A stretch of DNA of 64,000 nt from Micromonospora echinospora (GTDB taxonomy: Bacteria > Actinomycetota > Actinomycetes > Mycobacteriales > Micromonosporaceae): NCBI RefSeq assembly GCF_900091495.1, contig NZ_LT607413.1, positions 5,781,001-5,845,000 on the forward strand, written 5' to 3'. Position 1 is the stretch's first letter. Each line of letters starts with the position of its first letter. The position numbers and the translations under genes are program-made. Positions 44,039-54,382 of this stretch are shown piece after piece. A model generated the notes under the pieces. It made no database searches. It was not told the DNA's origin and saw nothing but the letters and a program-made list of their open reading frames with translations.

Positions 44039-44860
44039 TCAGACGCGGGTCACCGGCGCCTGGAGTTCGGTCACCCAGTCGTCGCGGTCCGCCGGGCACT
44101 CCAGGTTGACTTCACGGGGGTACCCGGTGGCCCGGTACCCGTTGCCGTCGATCCAGCGGGCCAGGGTCTGGACGGTGGGCACGACGGCGTCCATCGGGCC
44201 CCGGTGCACCACGGTCGCCGCCGGGCCGACCGACGGCAGGTCCCACACCCGGACGGTGCCGTCCTGGCAGGGGGCGGAGACCTGGACGGCGGCGTGCACG
44301 ATCATCCGGCCGGTCCCGTCCGGCTCGTCCTCGTAGTAGGCGATCCCGGGTCCGGTCGGCACGATCCCGGCCGCGTCGAGGCGCCGGAAGAGTTCGTCGT
44401 ACAGGGGCCCGATCACCGGGCCGATGTCCTCCGGCGCGAAGCTGGCGGCGGTCGCGGTCAGCTCGGCGACCCGGACCGCCGGGAGATTCTTGACGACGAC
44501 GTCGTTCGTGGGCATCTGCCCCTCACTCTCGATTGCTCGGAGTCTCGCCTCGACCTGGACCAGCCGAGCGGTCGCCACGGCCACCGCGCTCTCCAGCTCG
44601 GCCCGCCGCAGTCGCAGCATGCCGCGCAGTTCCTCGGTGGTGAGGCTGCCGTCCAGAATCTCGGCGACCTGCTGGAGCGTGAAGCCGAGATCCTTGAGCG
44701 CGACGACCCGGTTGAGGCGGGCGAGCTGGGCGGCGCTGTAGCGGCGGTAGCCGGTGAGCGGGTCGACGTGGGCCGGGCGCAGGAGGCCGGTCGCGTCGTA
44801 GTGGCGCAGCATCCGCACCGAGACGCGGCCGTGCCGGGCGAACTCTCCGATGGTGAACAT
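44039..44860 (-). CDS. MerR-family regulator with GyrI-like effector domain
   Basis: A 273-residue regulator. The MerR winged helix (TIGEFARHGRVSVRMLRHYDATGLLRPAHVDPLTGYRRYSAAQL, 3-50) is followed by a dimerisation coiled coil (about 75-115) and a C-terminal GyrI-like ligand-binding domain (VVVKNLPAVRVAELTA to WVTELQAPV). This is the BmrR/BltR-type layout that senses hydrophobic drugs. ATG at 44860 with GGGAGA upstream; the longer frame to 44887 is disfavoured. No exporter is adjacent. Confidence 0.92.
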   Translation of the reverse strand: MFTIGEFARHGRVSVRMLRHYDATGLLRPAHVDPLTGYRRYSAAQLARLNRVVALKDLGFTLQQVAEILDGSLTTEELRGMLRLRRAELESAVAVATARLVQVEARLRAIESEGQMPTNDVVVKNLPAVRVAELTATAASFAPEDIGPVIGPLYDELFRRLDAAGIVPTGPGIAYYEDEPDGTGRMIVHAAVQVSAPCQDGTVRVWDLPSVGPAATVVHRGPMDAVVPTVQTLARWIDGNGYRATGYPREVNLECPADRDDWVTELQAPVTRV

Positions 44861-44905
44861 GATGTCTCCCAGTCGACCGCCTGACACGGTGTGAGGGTCA
44901 AGGGC

Positions 44906-45471
44906 CTACCGCCCGGGTGGCGCGACGAGGCAGGCGAGCAGGTCGCGGTAGGTGCCGTCCACGTCGCCGTCCACGCTGCGGACGATCCGGGTCGCGGGGC
45001 GGGCGGCGACGACCTCCGCGAGCCGGTCGTACATCGCCGCCAGTTCGGCGGTGCCCCCGTGCCGGCGCAGCATCCGCTCGGCGTCGAGGTGCGCCGGGTC
45101 GCCGGTGATCCGGCCGCGTTCGACGAAGCGCGGCAGCGCCTCGTCCCGGGGCGCCAGCAGGACGACCTCGTGGAAGTCGGCCTCGACCTCGTGGGCCACC
45201 CGTTCGGCCTGGTCGACGAACTCGATCCGGCCGAGGAACTGCGGGACGATCACGTCGTGTCCGGCCGACAGGTGCACCCGGGCGGCGGCGAGCGCGGCGG
45301 CCCGGGCGAGCAGGCCGGCGGTCCCGGCCTGCTCCCGCCACCCCCCCCGACCAGGTCACGGATCCGGTCGATGTCGAGGTCGAGGGTGAGTGGGTGGTCC
45401 TCGGCGTATCAGCGGGCCAGCGTCGACTTGCCGCAGCCCGGCGGCCCGTTCAGCAGGATCAGCCGGGGCAC
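44906..45471 (-). pseudogene. Disrupted AAA/P-loop kinase gene
   Basis: From a GTG at 45471 the minus strand reads VPRLILLNGPPGCGKSTLAR, a textbook Walker A start of zeta-toxin/AAA_33-type small kinases. It is then cut by TGA (45411-45409). The frame continues (YAEDHPLTLDLDIDRIRDLVGG), then a second lesion, a run of eight C (45341-45348), shifts it into REQAGTAGLLARAAALAAAR, VHLSAGHDVIVPQFLGRIEF and a normal end VDGTYRDLLACLVAPPGR. An intact gene would give about 188 residues. The product would have been a phosphotransferase of unknown substrate. The C-run lesion could be a sequencing error; the stop cannot be explained that way. Confidence 0.8.
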
Positions 45472-45532
45472 CGGGCCAGCGTACCGGCGGGCGCCGACAT
45501 GCTCAGATGCTGTCTGGATGTCCGCCAGATCG

Positions 45533-46027
45533 TTATGCCGGTTCGACGGGCAGCCAGAGTTCACAGGTCGCGGTGCTGAGGTCGTTCATCGCCTCACGCA
45601 CCGCGACGATCTCCGGCCCCGGCCGCAGACGCCACGGGTTGAACGGGAACCACGCGGCTGCGGCCGTGGCCCAGGCCTTCTGCAGGGTCTGCGGATGCGG
45701 GCCCGTGGTCCGGATGACCACCCATTTGCCGGCCGGAACTTCGATGATGTCGAGACCGTCGGGGATCGGCGTATCCGGGGACACGGCGACCCCGTGAAGG
45801 TAGGTCAGCTCGCTGCCCTCGGCGTAGTCGGGGTGAAGGTCGTCGCTGACCGCGAGCAGGCCGCTCGGCTCAGTGTTGCCGAGAGCCTTCAAGCGCAGGT
45901 GCTCCTGGGTCGGCAGTGCGGTGATGTGCCGCTGGATGTATGGGTTGATGCCTTGGTGGACGAGCCGGACGCGGGCCGCGTGCCCCACGAGCCGGAACTC
46001 GGGATGGTCGACGATGCGGGCGTCCAC
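45533..46027 (-). CDS. GyrI-like small-molecule-binding protein
   Basis: A 164-residue single-domain protein of the GyrI-like/SOUL effector-binding fold: MDARIVDHPEFRLVGHAARV, ELTYLHGVAVSPDTPIPDGLDIIEVPAGKWVVIRTTGPHPQTLQKAW and the closing EAMNDLSTATCELWLPVEP are typical. Such stand-alone domains bind small hydrophobic molecules or act in drug tolerance. GTG start at 46027 with GGAGGGG upstream. No DNA-binding part. Confidence 0.85.
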   Translation of the reverse strand: MDARIVDHPEFRLVGHAARVRLVHQGINPYIQRHITALPTQEHLRLKALGNTEPSGLLAVSDDLHPDYAEGSELTYLHGVAVSPDTPIPDGLDIIEVPAGKWVVIRTTGPHPQTLQKAWATAAAAWFPFNPWRLRPGPEIVAVREAMNDLSTATCELWLPVEPA

Positions 46028-46180
46028 GTGTTCCCCTCCCTCTGACGGTCAGACCGAGTGCCAAGGTCATCAAGCCACCGTTCGACGTCAACCTTGGTCG
46101 CTGCGCACCGGGCAGCACGCGACAGAAGCCGCGCGGAAAATGTCGGGTGATCGAGACTGGCGCCGCCGCACGATGGGGGC

Positions 46181-47008
46181 ATGGATGACACGACCTTGGT
46201 GTCCCGCTTTCTTCGCGACGGCTTCGTCAAGCTGGAGGGCGCCGTCGCGCCGCGCGTGGCAGCGGACTGCGCGCGGCTGCTGTGGCGGGAGACGGGCTGC
46301 GACCCGGACGATCCAGCGACGTGGACGCAGCCCGTGCACTGGGTGCCCGGCATGGCGCAGGGACCGTTCGCCGCCGCTCCCAACTCCCCGTTCCTCCACC
46401 GCGCGTACGACCTGCTCGTCGGTGCGGGACGCTGGGAGCCGCGCTACTCGCTGGGCACGTTCCCGCTGCGCTTCCCGCACGAAGAGGAGCCGGACGACGC
46501 GGGCTGGCACATCGAGGGCAGCTACCTACCGGAGGGCGAGAGCTGGTACTTCACCAATGTGCGCTCCCGCGGCCGGGCACTGCTGATGCTGTTCCTGTTC
46601 AGTGAGGTCGGGGAGAAGGACGCCCCGACCCGGATCCGGGTCGGCTCACACCTCGACGTGCCGAAGGTGCTGGAGAAGTACGGGGAGAACGGAGCGAGCG
46701 GACTGGCCCTTGCGCCCGACCTGGTGGCGGCCTCCGAGCACCGGCCGCTCGCCCTCGCCACCGGATCTCCCGGCGACGTCTTCCTCTGCCACCCATTCCT
46801 GGTGCACGCGGCGCAACCGCACCACGGAGCGCGGCCTCGCTTCATGGCCCAACCGCCGCTGATGCCGGCCGCACCGTACGAACTGGAGCGGGCCGACGGC
46901 GCGTACTCACCCGTAGAGATCGCGATCCGCCGGGGTCTCGGACAGGACGCCCTCGGTCCGGACGGGGACGGCACCGACCGGCGGAGGTGGCAGTGGTTCT
47001 GCGAGTGA
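46181..47008 (+). CDS. Phytanoyl-CoA dioxygenase family (PhyH) protein
   Basis: A 275-residue Fe(II)/2-oxoglutarate-dependent oxygenase-like protein. The cupin core includes DAGWHIEGSYLPEGESWYFT with an HxE iron motif (His109, Glu111; PhyH members usually have HxD), LLMLFLFSEVGEKDAPTRIRVGSHLDVPKVL, and the distal His in FLCHPFLVHAAQPHHGARPRFMAQP followed by the oxoglutarate-binding Arg. It would hydroxylate a small molecule; substrate unknown. Its 3' end overlaps the following RNA methyltransferase start, implying coupling. Confidence 0.85.
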   Translation: MDDTTLVSRFLRDGFVKLEGAVAPRVAADCARLLWRETGCDPDDPATWTQPVHWVPGMAQGPFAAAPNSPFLHRAYDLLVGAGRWEPRYSLGTFPLRFPHEEEPDDAGWHIEGSYLPEGESWYFTNVRSRGRALLMLFLFSEVGEKDAPTRIRVGSHLDVPKVLEKYGENGASGLALAPDLVAASEHRPLALATGSPGDVFLCHPFLVHAAQPHHGARPRFMAQPPLMPAAPYELERADGAYSPVEIAIRRGLGQDALGPDGDGTDRRRWQWFCE

Positions 47009-47814
47009 GTGGCCGCAACGCGCGGTTCCAGCAGTGGAAAGCTCTCCTCGGCAACCGGACCAAGCGGCAGCGACGCGGTGAGTTCCTCGTGCAGGGCGTG
47101 CGCCCCATCACCATGGCGGTCGAACACGGCTGGCAGATCCGGGAGCTGCTCTACGACACCAGCGCTCAACTGTCCGGCTGGGCGCGCGAGGCCATGGAGA
47201 CAGTCCGGGCCGAGAAGTTCGCCGTCTCGCGTGAACTGATCCACGAACTGGGAGGTAAGGCAGACACCGTGCCAGAACTGCTGGCCGTGGTCGCGTTGCC
47301 GGAGGACGATCTGCGCCGTATCCCGGTCGGCCCGACCATGCTCACCGTCGTGTTCGATCGGCCCACCAGCCCCGGCAATATCGGGACCCTTGTTCGGTCG
47401 GCGGACGCCTTCGGCGCCAGCGGCGTCATCGTCACCGGCCACGCCGCCGATGTGTACGACCCGAAGGCGGTCCGGGCGAGCACCGGCTCGCTGTTCGCCT
47501 TGCCCGTGATCCGGGTGCCCTCCCACCAGGCCGTTCTGTCCTGGGTCGCTGACGTCCGCGCCGACGGCGTCGACATGAGCATCATGGGAACCGATGAGCG
47601 CGGCATTCTGGACGCCGCCCAGTACGACTTCACGCAACCCACCCTGACGTTGATCGGCAACGAGACCACCGGCCTCAGCTCCGGCTGGCGCGAGGCATGC
47701 GACCAGCTCGTCCGGATCCCCATGTCCGGGTCCGCCAGCTCCCTGAACGCGGCGACCGCCGCGACTGTCGTGCTGTACGAATCGGCACGTCAGCGGGCCG
47801 CCGCCCAGCGGTAG
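46993..47814 (+). CDS. TrmH-family (SpoU) RNA 2'-O-methyltransferase
   Basis: A SPOUT methyltransferase of about 273 residues. N-terminal substrate-binding domain (RQRRGEFLVQGVRPITMAVEHGW); the knotted catalytic domain has motif 1 RPTSPGNIGTLVRSADAFGASGVIVTG, motif 2 LTLIGNETTGLSSGW and motif 3 VRIPMSGSASSLNAATAATVVLYE. It methylates a ribose in rRNA or tRNA; some relatives give macrolide or thiopeptide resistance, but nothing here indicates that. GTG at 46993, five bases after GGAGG, is preferred to 46987 or 47005. Overlaps the PhyH gene. Confidence 0.9.
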   Translation: MVLRVSGRNARFQQWKALLGNRTKRQRRGEFLVQGVRPITMAVEHGWQIRELLYDTSAQLSGWAREAMETVRAEKFAVSRELIHELGGKADTVPELLAVVALPEDDLRRIPVGPTMLTVVFDRPTSPGNIGTLVRSADAFGASGVIVTGHAADVYDPKAVRASTGSLFALPVIRVPSHQAVLSWVADVRADGVDMSIMGTDERGILDAAQYDFTQPTLTLIGNETTGLSSGWREACDQLVRIPMSGSASSLNAATAATVVLYESARQRAAAQR

Positions 47815-47944
47815 CGCACGGATAGCAGGCAGCTGACCGGCGGCCGTCCGCCACCCTCGCGCTACCTGGCCCGCCGCGCCCTTCTGCGGGCCGGCGCCGC
47901 AGCCGGGCACGGGCGCGGGCGGACGTCGTCCTCGTTACCACTCC

Positions 47945-49014
47945 TCAGGGCAGGACGACGGTACGGGCGCCCTCGCCCCGGGCCATCCGGGCGAACGCCT
48001 CCGGCGCGCCGTCCAGGGTGGTCCGGTCGGTGATCAGCGGGCCCAGGTCCAGGGCGCCGTCGAGGACGGCCCGGGCCAGGCCGGGAACGTCCCGGTCCGG
48101 GTCGGACGACCCGTAGACCGAGGAGCGCAGCGTCCGCGCCGAGTGGAAGATGTCGAGGGCGCTCAGGCCCACCACGTCGTCCTTCGCGCCCATGCCCACC
48201 ACGGTCACCTGGCCGCCCCGGCGGGTGGCCCGCCAGGCGGTGCGGATGGTGGCGCTGCGTCCGACGCACTCGAAGGCGTGGTCGACGCCCCGCCCGCCGG
48301 TGCGGGCCCGGATCTCCCGGTTGAGGGTGTCGTCGGCCAGCAGGAAGTCGGTGGCGCCCACGGCGGCGGCCAGCTCCGCCTTGGCCGGGGAGACGTCCAC
48401 GGCGAGCACCGGGCCCGCGCCGGCCGCGCGGGCGGCGGAGACCACCGAGAGCCCGACCCCGCCGAGGCCGACGACGGCCACCGCCTCGCCGGGGGCGACC
48501 CCGGCGGTACGCCGGACCGCGCCGACGCCGGTGAGCACGGCGCAGCCCAGCAGCGCGGCCGACTCCGCCGGCAGGTCGGCCGGGACCGGGATCACCGCCC
48601 GTTGCGGCACCACCACCTGCTCGGCGAGAGCGCCCAGGCCGAGGGTGACGTGCAGCGGCTCGCCGGCCGGGGTGCGTCCCCGGGCGGTGGCGGGAGCGCC
48701 GGTCCGTTCGCACAGCCACGGCTCGCCGCGTCCGCAGTACCAGCAGTCGCGGCACGGCGGAGCCCAGTTGAGCACCACGTGGTCACCGGGTGCGACCCGG
48801 TCGACGCCGTCGCCGACCTCGGCGACCACTCCCGCCGCCTCGTGCCCGAGCACCAGCGGGTACGGCGGGGCCAGGGTGCCGTCGACCATCGACAGGTCGG
48901 AGTGGCAGACCCCGGCGGCCCGGATCTCGACGCGGACCTCGCCGGGGCCGCAGGGCGGCAGTTCGATGTCCTCCACCCGCAGCGGTTCCGCGACGCCCCG
49001 GGCGACCAGTGCCC

Positions 49015-49018
<4 letters not shown>
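47945..49018 (-). CDS. Zinc-dependent alcohol dehydrogenase
   Basis: A 357-residue medium-chain alcohol dehydrogenase. Catalytic zinc: Cys in GVCHSDLS and His/Glu in LGHEAAG. Structural zinc: four Cys in [16 protein letters not shown]. Rossmann NAD site [11 protein letters not shown]. The length and [15 protein letters not shown] resemble actinobacterial class III-like alcohol dehydrogenases. It likely oxidises an alcohol to the aldehyde used by the ALDH just upstream; its GTG overlaps that gene's stop (GTGA). Expression follows the operator at 50454. Confidence 0.93.
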
Positions 49019-50433
<1,415 letters not shown>

Positions 50434-50453
50434 GGCGCCCCTCACGTACGTCG

Positions 50454-50476
50454 CCAAACTAGCAGTGCAAGTTTGG
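50454..50476. promoter_or_regulatory. TetR operator A (upstream of ALDH-ADH)
   Basis: CCAAACT-N9-AGTTTGG, perfect 7-bp arms, 20 bases before the ALDH start. The core AAACT-N9-AGTTT recurs at 51217-51247. Confidence 0.75.
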
Positions 50477-50479
50477 ACT

Positions 50480-51145
50480 CTAGTGCGTGTCGGCGGTCGG
50501 CGGGAGGGGCGGCAGCGGACCGATCGTCCGCTCGTAGGTGCGGGCCAGGCCGTCGACGAGCGCGTCGAGACCCAGGGCGAAGGCGCCCTCGTCCACCCGC
50601 TGCTGGTGTTCGGCGAGCCGGTGGGCCTGGGTGAGGTGCGGATACTGCTCGGCGTACAGCACCGGGTCCTCGACGAAGCCCCGGGCGAACGAGCCCAGCG
50701 CCGACCCGGCGACGAAGTAGCGCATGAGCGCCCCGATGTGGGTGGCCCGCGCCGGGGGCCAGCCGGCGTCGACGAGTCCGCCGTAGACGGCGTCGGCCAT
50801 GGCCAGGGCGGCCGGACGGCGTCCCGGGCCCTGCGCGAGGTACGGCACGATGTGCGGGTGGGCGGCCAGGGCGGCCCGGTACGAGTGCCCCCACCGGCGC
50901 AGCGCCTCCCGCCAGTCGAGCGCGCCGAAGAACGACACGTCCACCTGCGCGGTGATGCTGTCGGCGACCGCGTCGAGGATCTCGTCCTTGGTGGCGAAGT
51001 GGTTGTACAGCGACGGGCCCCGGACGCCGAGTTCGGCGGCGAGCCGGCGGGTGGAGAACCCCGCCAGGCCGTCCGAATCGATCAGCGCGGCGGCGGCCTC
51101 GACGATCCGCTGCCGGCTGAGCAGGGGCTGCCGTGGCCGGGGCAT
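50480..51145 (-). CDS. TetR-family repressor of second acyl-CoA module
   Basis: A 221-residue TetR protein. HTH RQRIVEAAAALIDSDGLAGF, STRRLAAELGVRGPSLYNHFATKDEILDAVAD (about 10-58), then a TetR_C-type domain (WREALRRWGHSYRAALAAHPHIVPYLAQGPG). It sits between the ALDH-ADH pair and the divergent beta-oxidation operon, with a matching operator on each side, so it very likely represses both and itself. The ligand is presumably an acyl-CoA or the alcohol/acid substrate. ATG at 51145 after GAGGAGGAACGG. Confidence 0.92.
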   Translation of the reverse strand: MPRPRQPLLSRQRIVEAAAALIDSDGLAGFSTRRLAAELGVRGPSLYNHFATKDEILDAVADSITAQVDVSFFGALDWREALRRWGHSYRAALAAHPHIVPYLAQGPGRRPAALAMADAVYGGLVDAGWPPARATHIGALMRYFVAGSALGSFARGFVEDPVLYAEQYPHLTQAHRLAEHQQRVDEGAFALGLDALVDGLARTYERTIGPLPPLPPTADTH

Positions 51146-51216
51146 CCGTTCCTCCTCGCGCTCGGTGGCGCCGACTCTGGCGACCCGGGCAGAACTCTGC
51201 CACAGCCGGGTCTGGA

Positions 51217-51247
51217 CCAATTAAACTTCCACCGCTAGTTTGATTGG
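51217..51247 (+). promoter_or_regulatory. TetR operator B and leaderless promoter
   Basis: CCAATTAAACT-N9-AGTTTGATTGG, 11-bp arms with one mismatch. TAGTTT (51236-51241) inside it is a -10 whose initiation point would be about the ATG at 51250, suggesting a leaderless transcript fully covered by the repressor. Confidence 0.75.
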
Positions 51248-51249
51248 CC

Positions 51250-52398
51250 ATGGACCTTCACCTCTCCGCCGAGCAGGCCGCGGTCCGCCGGCTCGCCGCC
51301 GACTTCGTCGCGCGCGAGGTGACCCCGCACGCCGCCGAGTGGGACCGCCGCGAGTCGGTCGACCCGGGCGTCGTCCGCCGCCTCGGCGAGCTGGGCTTCC
51401 TCGGTCTCACCGTCGCCGAGGAGCACGGCGGCTCCGGCGGCGACCACCTCTCCTACTGCCTCGTCCTGGAGGAACTCGGGCGTGGTGACTCGTCGGTACG
51501 CGGCATCGTCTCGGTCTCCCTCGGCCTGGTCGCGACCACGATCGCCCGCCACGGCACCCCGGCCCAGCGGACCGAGTGGCTGCCCCGCCTCTGCGCCGGC
51601 GCCGCCCTCGGCTGTTTCGCGCTGACCGAACCGGGCAGCGGCTCGGACGCCGCCGCGCTGACCACCCGGGCCCGCCGGGCCGGCACCGACTGGCTGCTGA
51701 CCGGCCGGAAGGTGTTCATCACCAACGGCACCACCGCCGACGTGGCACTGGTCTTCGCCCGCACCGGCGGCGACGGCCACCGGGGAATCACCGCCTTCCT
51801 GGTGCCCACCGACGCCTCCGGGTTCTCCCGCCGGGAGATCCACGGCAAGCTCGGCCTGCGCGGACAGGCCACCGCCGAACTCGTCCTCGACGACGTCCGG
51901 GTGCCCGACTCCGCCCGCCTCGGCGAGGAGGGCCGGGGCTTCCGGCTGGCCATGGCCACGCTGGCCAAGGGACGGATGTCGGTGGCCGCCGGCTGCGTCG
52001 GGATCGCCCAGGGCTGCCTGGACGCGGCCGTCGGGTACGCCGGTCAGCGCACCCAGTTCGGCAAGCCCATCGCCGGGCACCAGCTCGTGCAGCAGCTGCT
52101 CGCCCGGATCGCGGTGGACACCGCCGCCGCGCGGCTGCTGGTCTGGCGGGTCGCCGACCTGATCGAGCGGGGCGAGCCGTTCGCCACCGAGGCGTCCATG
52201 GCCAAGCTCTTCGCCAGCGAGGCCGCCGTCCGCGCGGCCAACGACGCGGTCCAGGTCTTCGGCGGGTACGGCTACGTCGACGAGTACCCGGTCGGCAGGT
52301 ACCTGCGCGACGCCCGCGTCGCCACCCTCTACGAGGGCACCAGCCAGATCCAGCAACTCCTCATCGGACGTGCGCTCACCGGCGTCGCCGCCTTCTAG
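51250..52398 (+). CDS. Acyl-CoA dehydrogenase (module 2, first)
   Basis: A 382-residue canonical acyl-CoA dehydrogenase: CFALTEPGSGSDAAALTTRA, WLLTGRKVFITNG, RTQFGKPIAGHQLVQQLLARI, VFGGYGYVDEYPVGRYLRDARVATLYEGTSQIQQLLIGRAL, with the catalytic Glu in YEGTSQI. It catalyses the first step of beta-oxidation. ATG at 51250 directly after operator B, no ribosome site. First gene of a five-gene operon. Confidence 0.94.
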   Translation: MDLHLSAEQAAVRRLAADFVAREVTPHAAEWDRRESVDPGVVRRLGELGFLGLTVAEEHGGSGGDHLSYCLVLEELGRGDSSVRGIVSVSLGLVATTIARHGTPAQRTEWLPRLCAGAALGCFALTEPGSGSDAAALTTRARRAGTDWLLTGRKVFITNGTTADVALVFARTGGDGHRGITAFLVPTDASGFSRREIHGKLGLRGQATAELVLDDVRVPDSARLGEEGRGFRLAMATLAKGRMSVAAGCVGIAQGCLDAAVGYAGQRTQFGKPIAGHQLVQQLLARIAVDTAAARLLVWRVADLIERGEPFATEASMAKLFASEAAVRAANDAVQVFGGYGYVDEYPVGRYLRDARVATLYEGTSQIQQLLIGRALTGVAAF

Positions 52399-52415
52399 AC
52401 CCGCCAGGGGGAACC

Positions 52416-53174
52416 GTGACCAGATTCGCCGACCGGATCGCCGTCGTCACCGGCGCAGGCCAGGGCATCGGCGCGGCCACCGCCCGCCGGCTCGCCGCCG
52501 AGGGAGCCACCGTCGCGGTGGTGGACCTCGACGCCGAGCGCGCCGGGGCCGTCGCCGAGGACATCGTCGCCACCGGCGGCCGGGCCGTCGGCCTCGGCTG
52601 CGACGTGACCGACGCCGACGCGGTGGCCGCGACGACCGACCGGGTCGTCGAGACGTACGGCGGCCTGCACGTGCTGGTGAACAACGCCGGGATCACCCGG
52701 GACAACCTGCTGTTCAAGATGGCGCTGCCGGAGTGGGAGGCGGTGCTGACCACCAACCTGACCAGCATGTTCCTCTGCTGCCAGGCGGCCCAACGGCACA
52801 TGGTGGCAGCCCGCTACGGCCGGATCGTCAACCTCAGCAGCCGCTCCGCGCTGGGCAACCGGGGCCAGGTCAACTACGCGGCGGCCAAGGCCGGCGTGCA
52901 GGGGCTCACCGCCACCCTGGCGGTCGAGCTGGGCCCGTTCGGCGTGACGGTCAACGCCGTCGCCCCCGGCTACGTGGCCACCGCGATGACCGCCGCCACC
53001 GCCGAGCGGGTCGGCAGCAGCCCCGAGGAGCACCAGCGGATGGTCGCCGACCAGACCCCGCTGCGGCGGGTCGCCCAGCCGGCGGAGATCGCCTCGGTGA
53101 TCGCCTTCCTGGCCAGCGACGACGCCTCGTACGTCAGCGGCCAGACCCTGTACGTCAACGGCGGGGCCCGCTGA
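52416..53174 (+). CDS. SDR oxidoreductase (FabG-like)
   Basis: A 252-residue short-chain dehydrogenase: VVTGAGQGIGAATA, VNNAGITRDNLLFKM, NLSSRSALGNRGQVNYAAAKAG with Ser and Tyr-x3-Lys, and the closing SDDASYVSGQTLYVNGG. It resembles 3-oxoacyl-ACP/CoA reductases; here probably the 3-hydroxyacyl-CoA dehydrogenase step. GTG at 52416 with AGGGGGA upstream, 17 bases after the ACAD. Confidence 0.93.
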   Translation: MTRFADRIAVVTGAGQGIGAATARRLAAEGATVAVVDLDAERAGAVAEDIVATGGRAVGLGCDVTDADAVAATTDRVVETYGGLHVLVNNAGITRDNLLFKMALPEWEAVLTTNLTSMFLCCQAAQRHMVAARYGRIVNLSSRSALGNRGQVNYAAAKAGVQGLTATLAVELGPFGVTVNAVAPGYVATAMTAATAERVGSSPEEHQRMVADQTPLRRVAQPAEIASVIAFLASDDASYVSGQTLYVNGGAR

Positions 53175-53209
53175 CCCGCCGCACGCCAACCCGAGGACCC
53201 GGAGGAGAC

Positions 53210-54382
53210 ATGGACTTCGCGCTTTCCGACGAGGAGCGGGCCATCCGTGACACGGCCCGCGACTTCATCACCCGGGAGGTCGTGCCGCTGGAGCAGGAGG
53301 TGCTGCGCCGGGAACGGGCGCACCGTCCCGGACTGGACCGGACCGAGCTGCGCGAGTTGCAGCTCAAGGCGCGCGCGTTCGGGTTCTGGGGGCTGGACAC
53401 CCCCCAGGAGTACGGCGGCATGGACCTGCCCGCCGTCACCCAGTCGCTGATCTGGACCGAGATCGGTCGCACCTTCGTGCCGTTCCGCTTCGGCGGCGAG
53501 GCCGACAACATCCTCTTCGCGGCCACTGCGGAACAGAAGGCGGAGTTCCTGGTCCCCACCATCGAGGGCGAGCGGGTCTCCTGCTTCGCGATCACCGAGC
53601 CCGGTGCCGGCTCGGACGCGGCCAACATCCGGTTCCGGGCCCGCCGCGACGGCGACGACTGGATCCTCGACGGCGAGAAGACGTTCATCACCAACGGCAA
53701 CGACGCCGACTTCGCCATCGTCGTCGCGGTCACCGACCCGGAGAAGGGCGCCCGCCACGGCGGCGCGACCGCCTTCCTGGTGGACCGGGCGATGGGCTGG
53801 CGCTCGGAGTTCATCCCGACGATGGGGGAGGGCGGCCCGGCGTCCCTGGTCTTCGACGGCGTACGGGTGCCGCACCGCAACGTCCTCGGCGAGGTCGGCC
53901 AGGGCTTCGAGCTGGGCATGCGGTGGATCGGCAAGGGGCGCTACACCATCCCCTCACACGCCATCGGCATCGCCGAACGGGTGCTCCAGATGGCGATCGA
54001 CCACGCCAACACCCGGGAGACCTTCGGCGCGAAGATCGGCACCAACCAGGCCATCCAGTGGATGATCGCCGACTCGGAGACCGAACTGGAGGCGGCCCGC
54101 TGGCTGGTGCTGCGCTCCGCCTGGACGGTCGACCAGGGCATGGACCCCCGGCACGCCTCCTCGATGGGCAAGCTCTACGGCGCCGGCATGGTCAACCGGG
54201 TGGTGGACCGGGCGCTCCAGATCCACGGCGGCATGGGCTACACCCGCGAGCTGCCGATCGAACGCTGGTACCGACAGGTACGGCTCTACCGGATCTTCGA
54301 GGGGACCGACGAGATGCAACGACTGATCATCTCCCGTGACCTGCTGCGCGGCTACACGAAGATCGGCGGACACCTGGCATGA
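53210..54382 (+). CDS. Acyl-CoA dehydrogenase (module 2, second)
   Basis: A 390-residue acyl-CoA dehydrogenase: SCFAITEPGAGSDAANIRFRA, WILDGEKTFITNGND, ANTRETFGAKIGTNQAIQWMIADSETELEAARWL, QIHGGMGYTRELPIERWYRQVRLYRIFEGTDEMQRLIISRDLL with Glu in FEGTDEM. A second specificity or chain length is likely. GGAGGAG ribosome site. The stop overlaps the MaoC gene start (ATGA). Confidence 0.94.
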   Translation: MDFALSDEERAIRDTARDFITREVVPLEQEVLRRERAHRPGLDRTELRELQLKARAFGFWGLDTPQEYGGMDLPAVTQSLIWTEIGRTFVPFRFGGEADNILFAATAEQKAEFLVPTIEGERVSCFAITEPGAGSDAANIRFRARRDGDDWILDGEKTFITNGNDADFAIVVAVTDPEKGARHGGATAFLVDRAMGWRSEFIPTMGEGGPASLVFDGVRVPHRNVLGEVGQGFELGMRWIGKGRYTIPSHAIGIAERVLQMAIDHANTRETFGAKIGTNQAIQWMIADSETELEAARWLVLRSAWTVDQGMDPRHASSMGKLYGAGMVNRVVDRALQIHGGMGYTRELPIERWYRQVRLYRIFEGTDEMQRLIISRDLLRGYTKIGGHLA

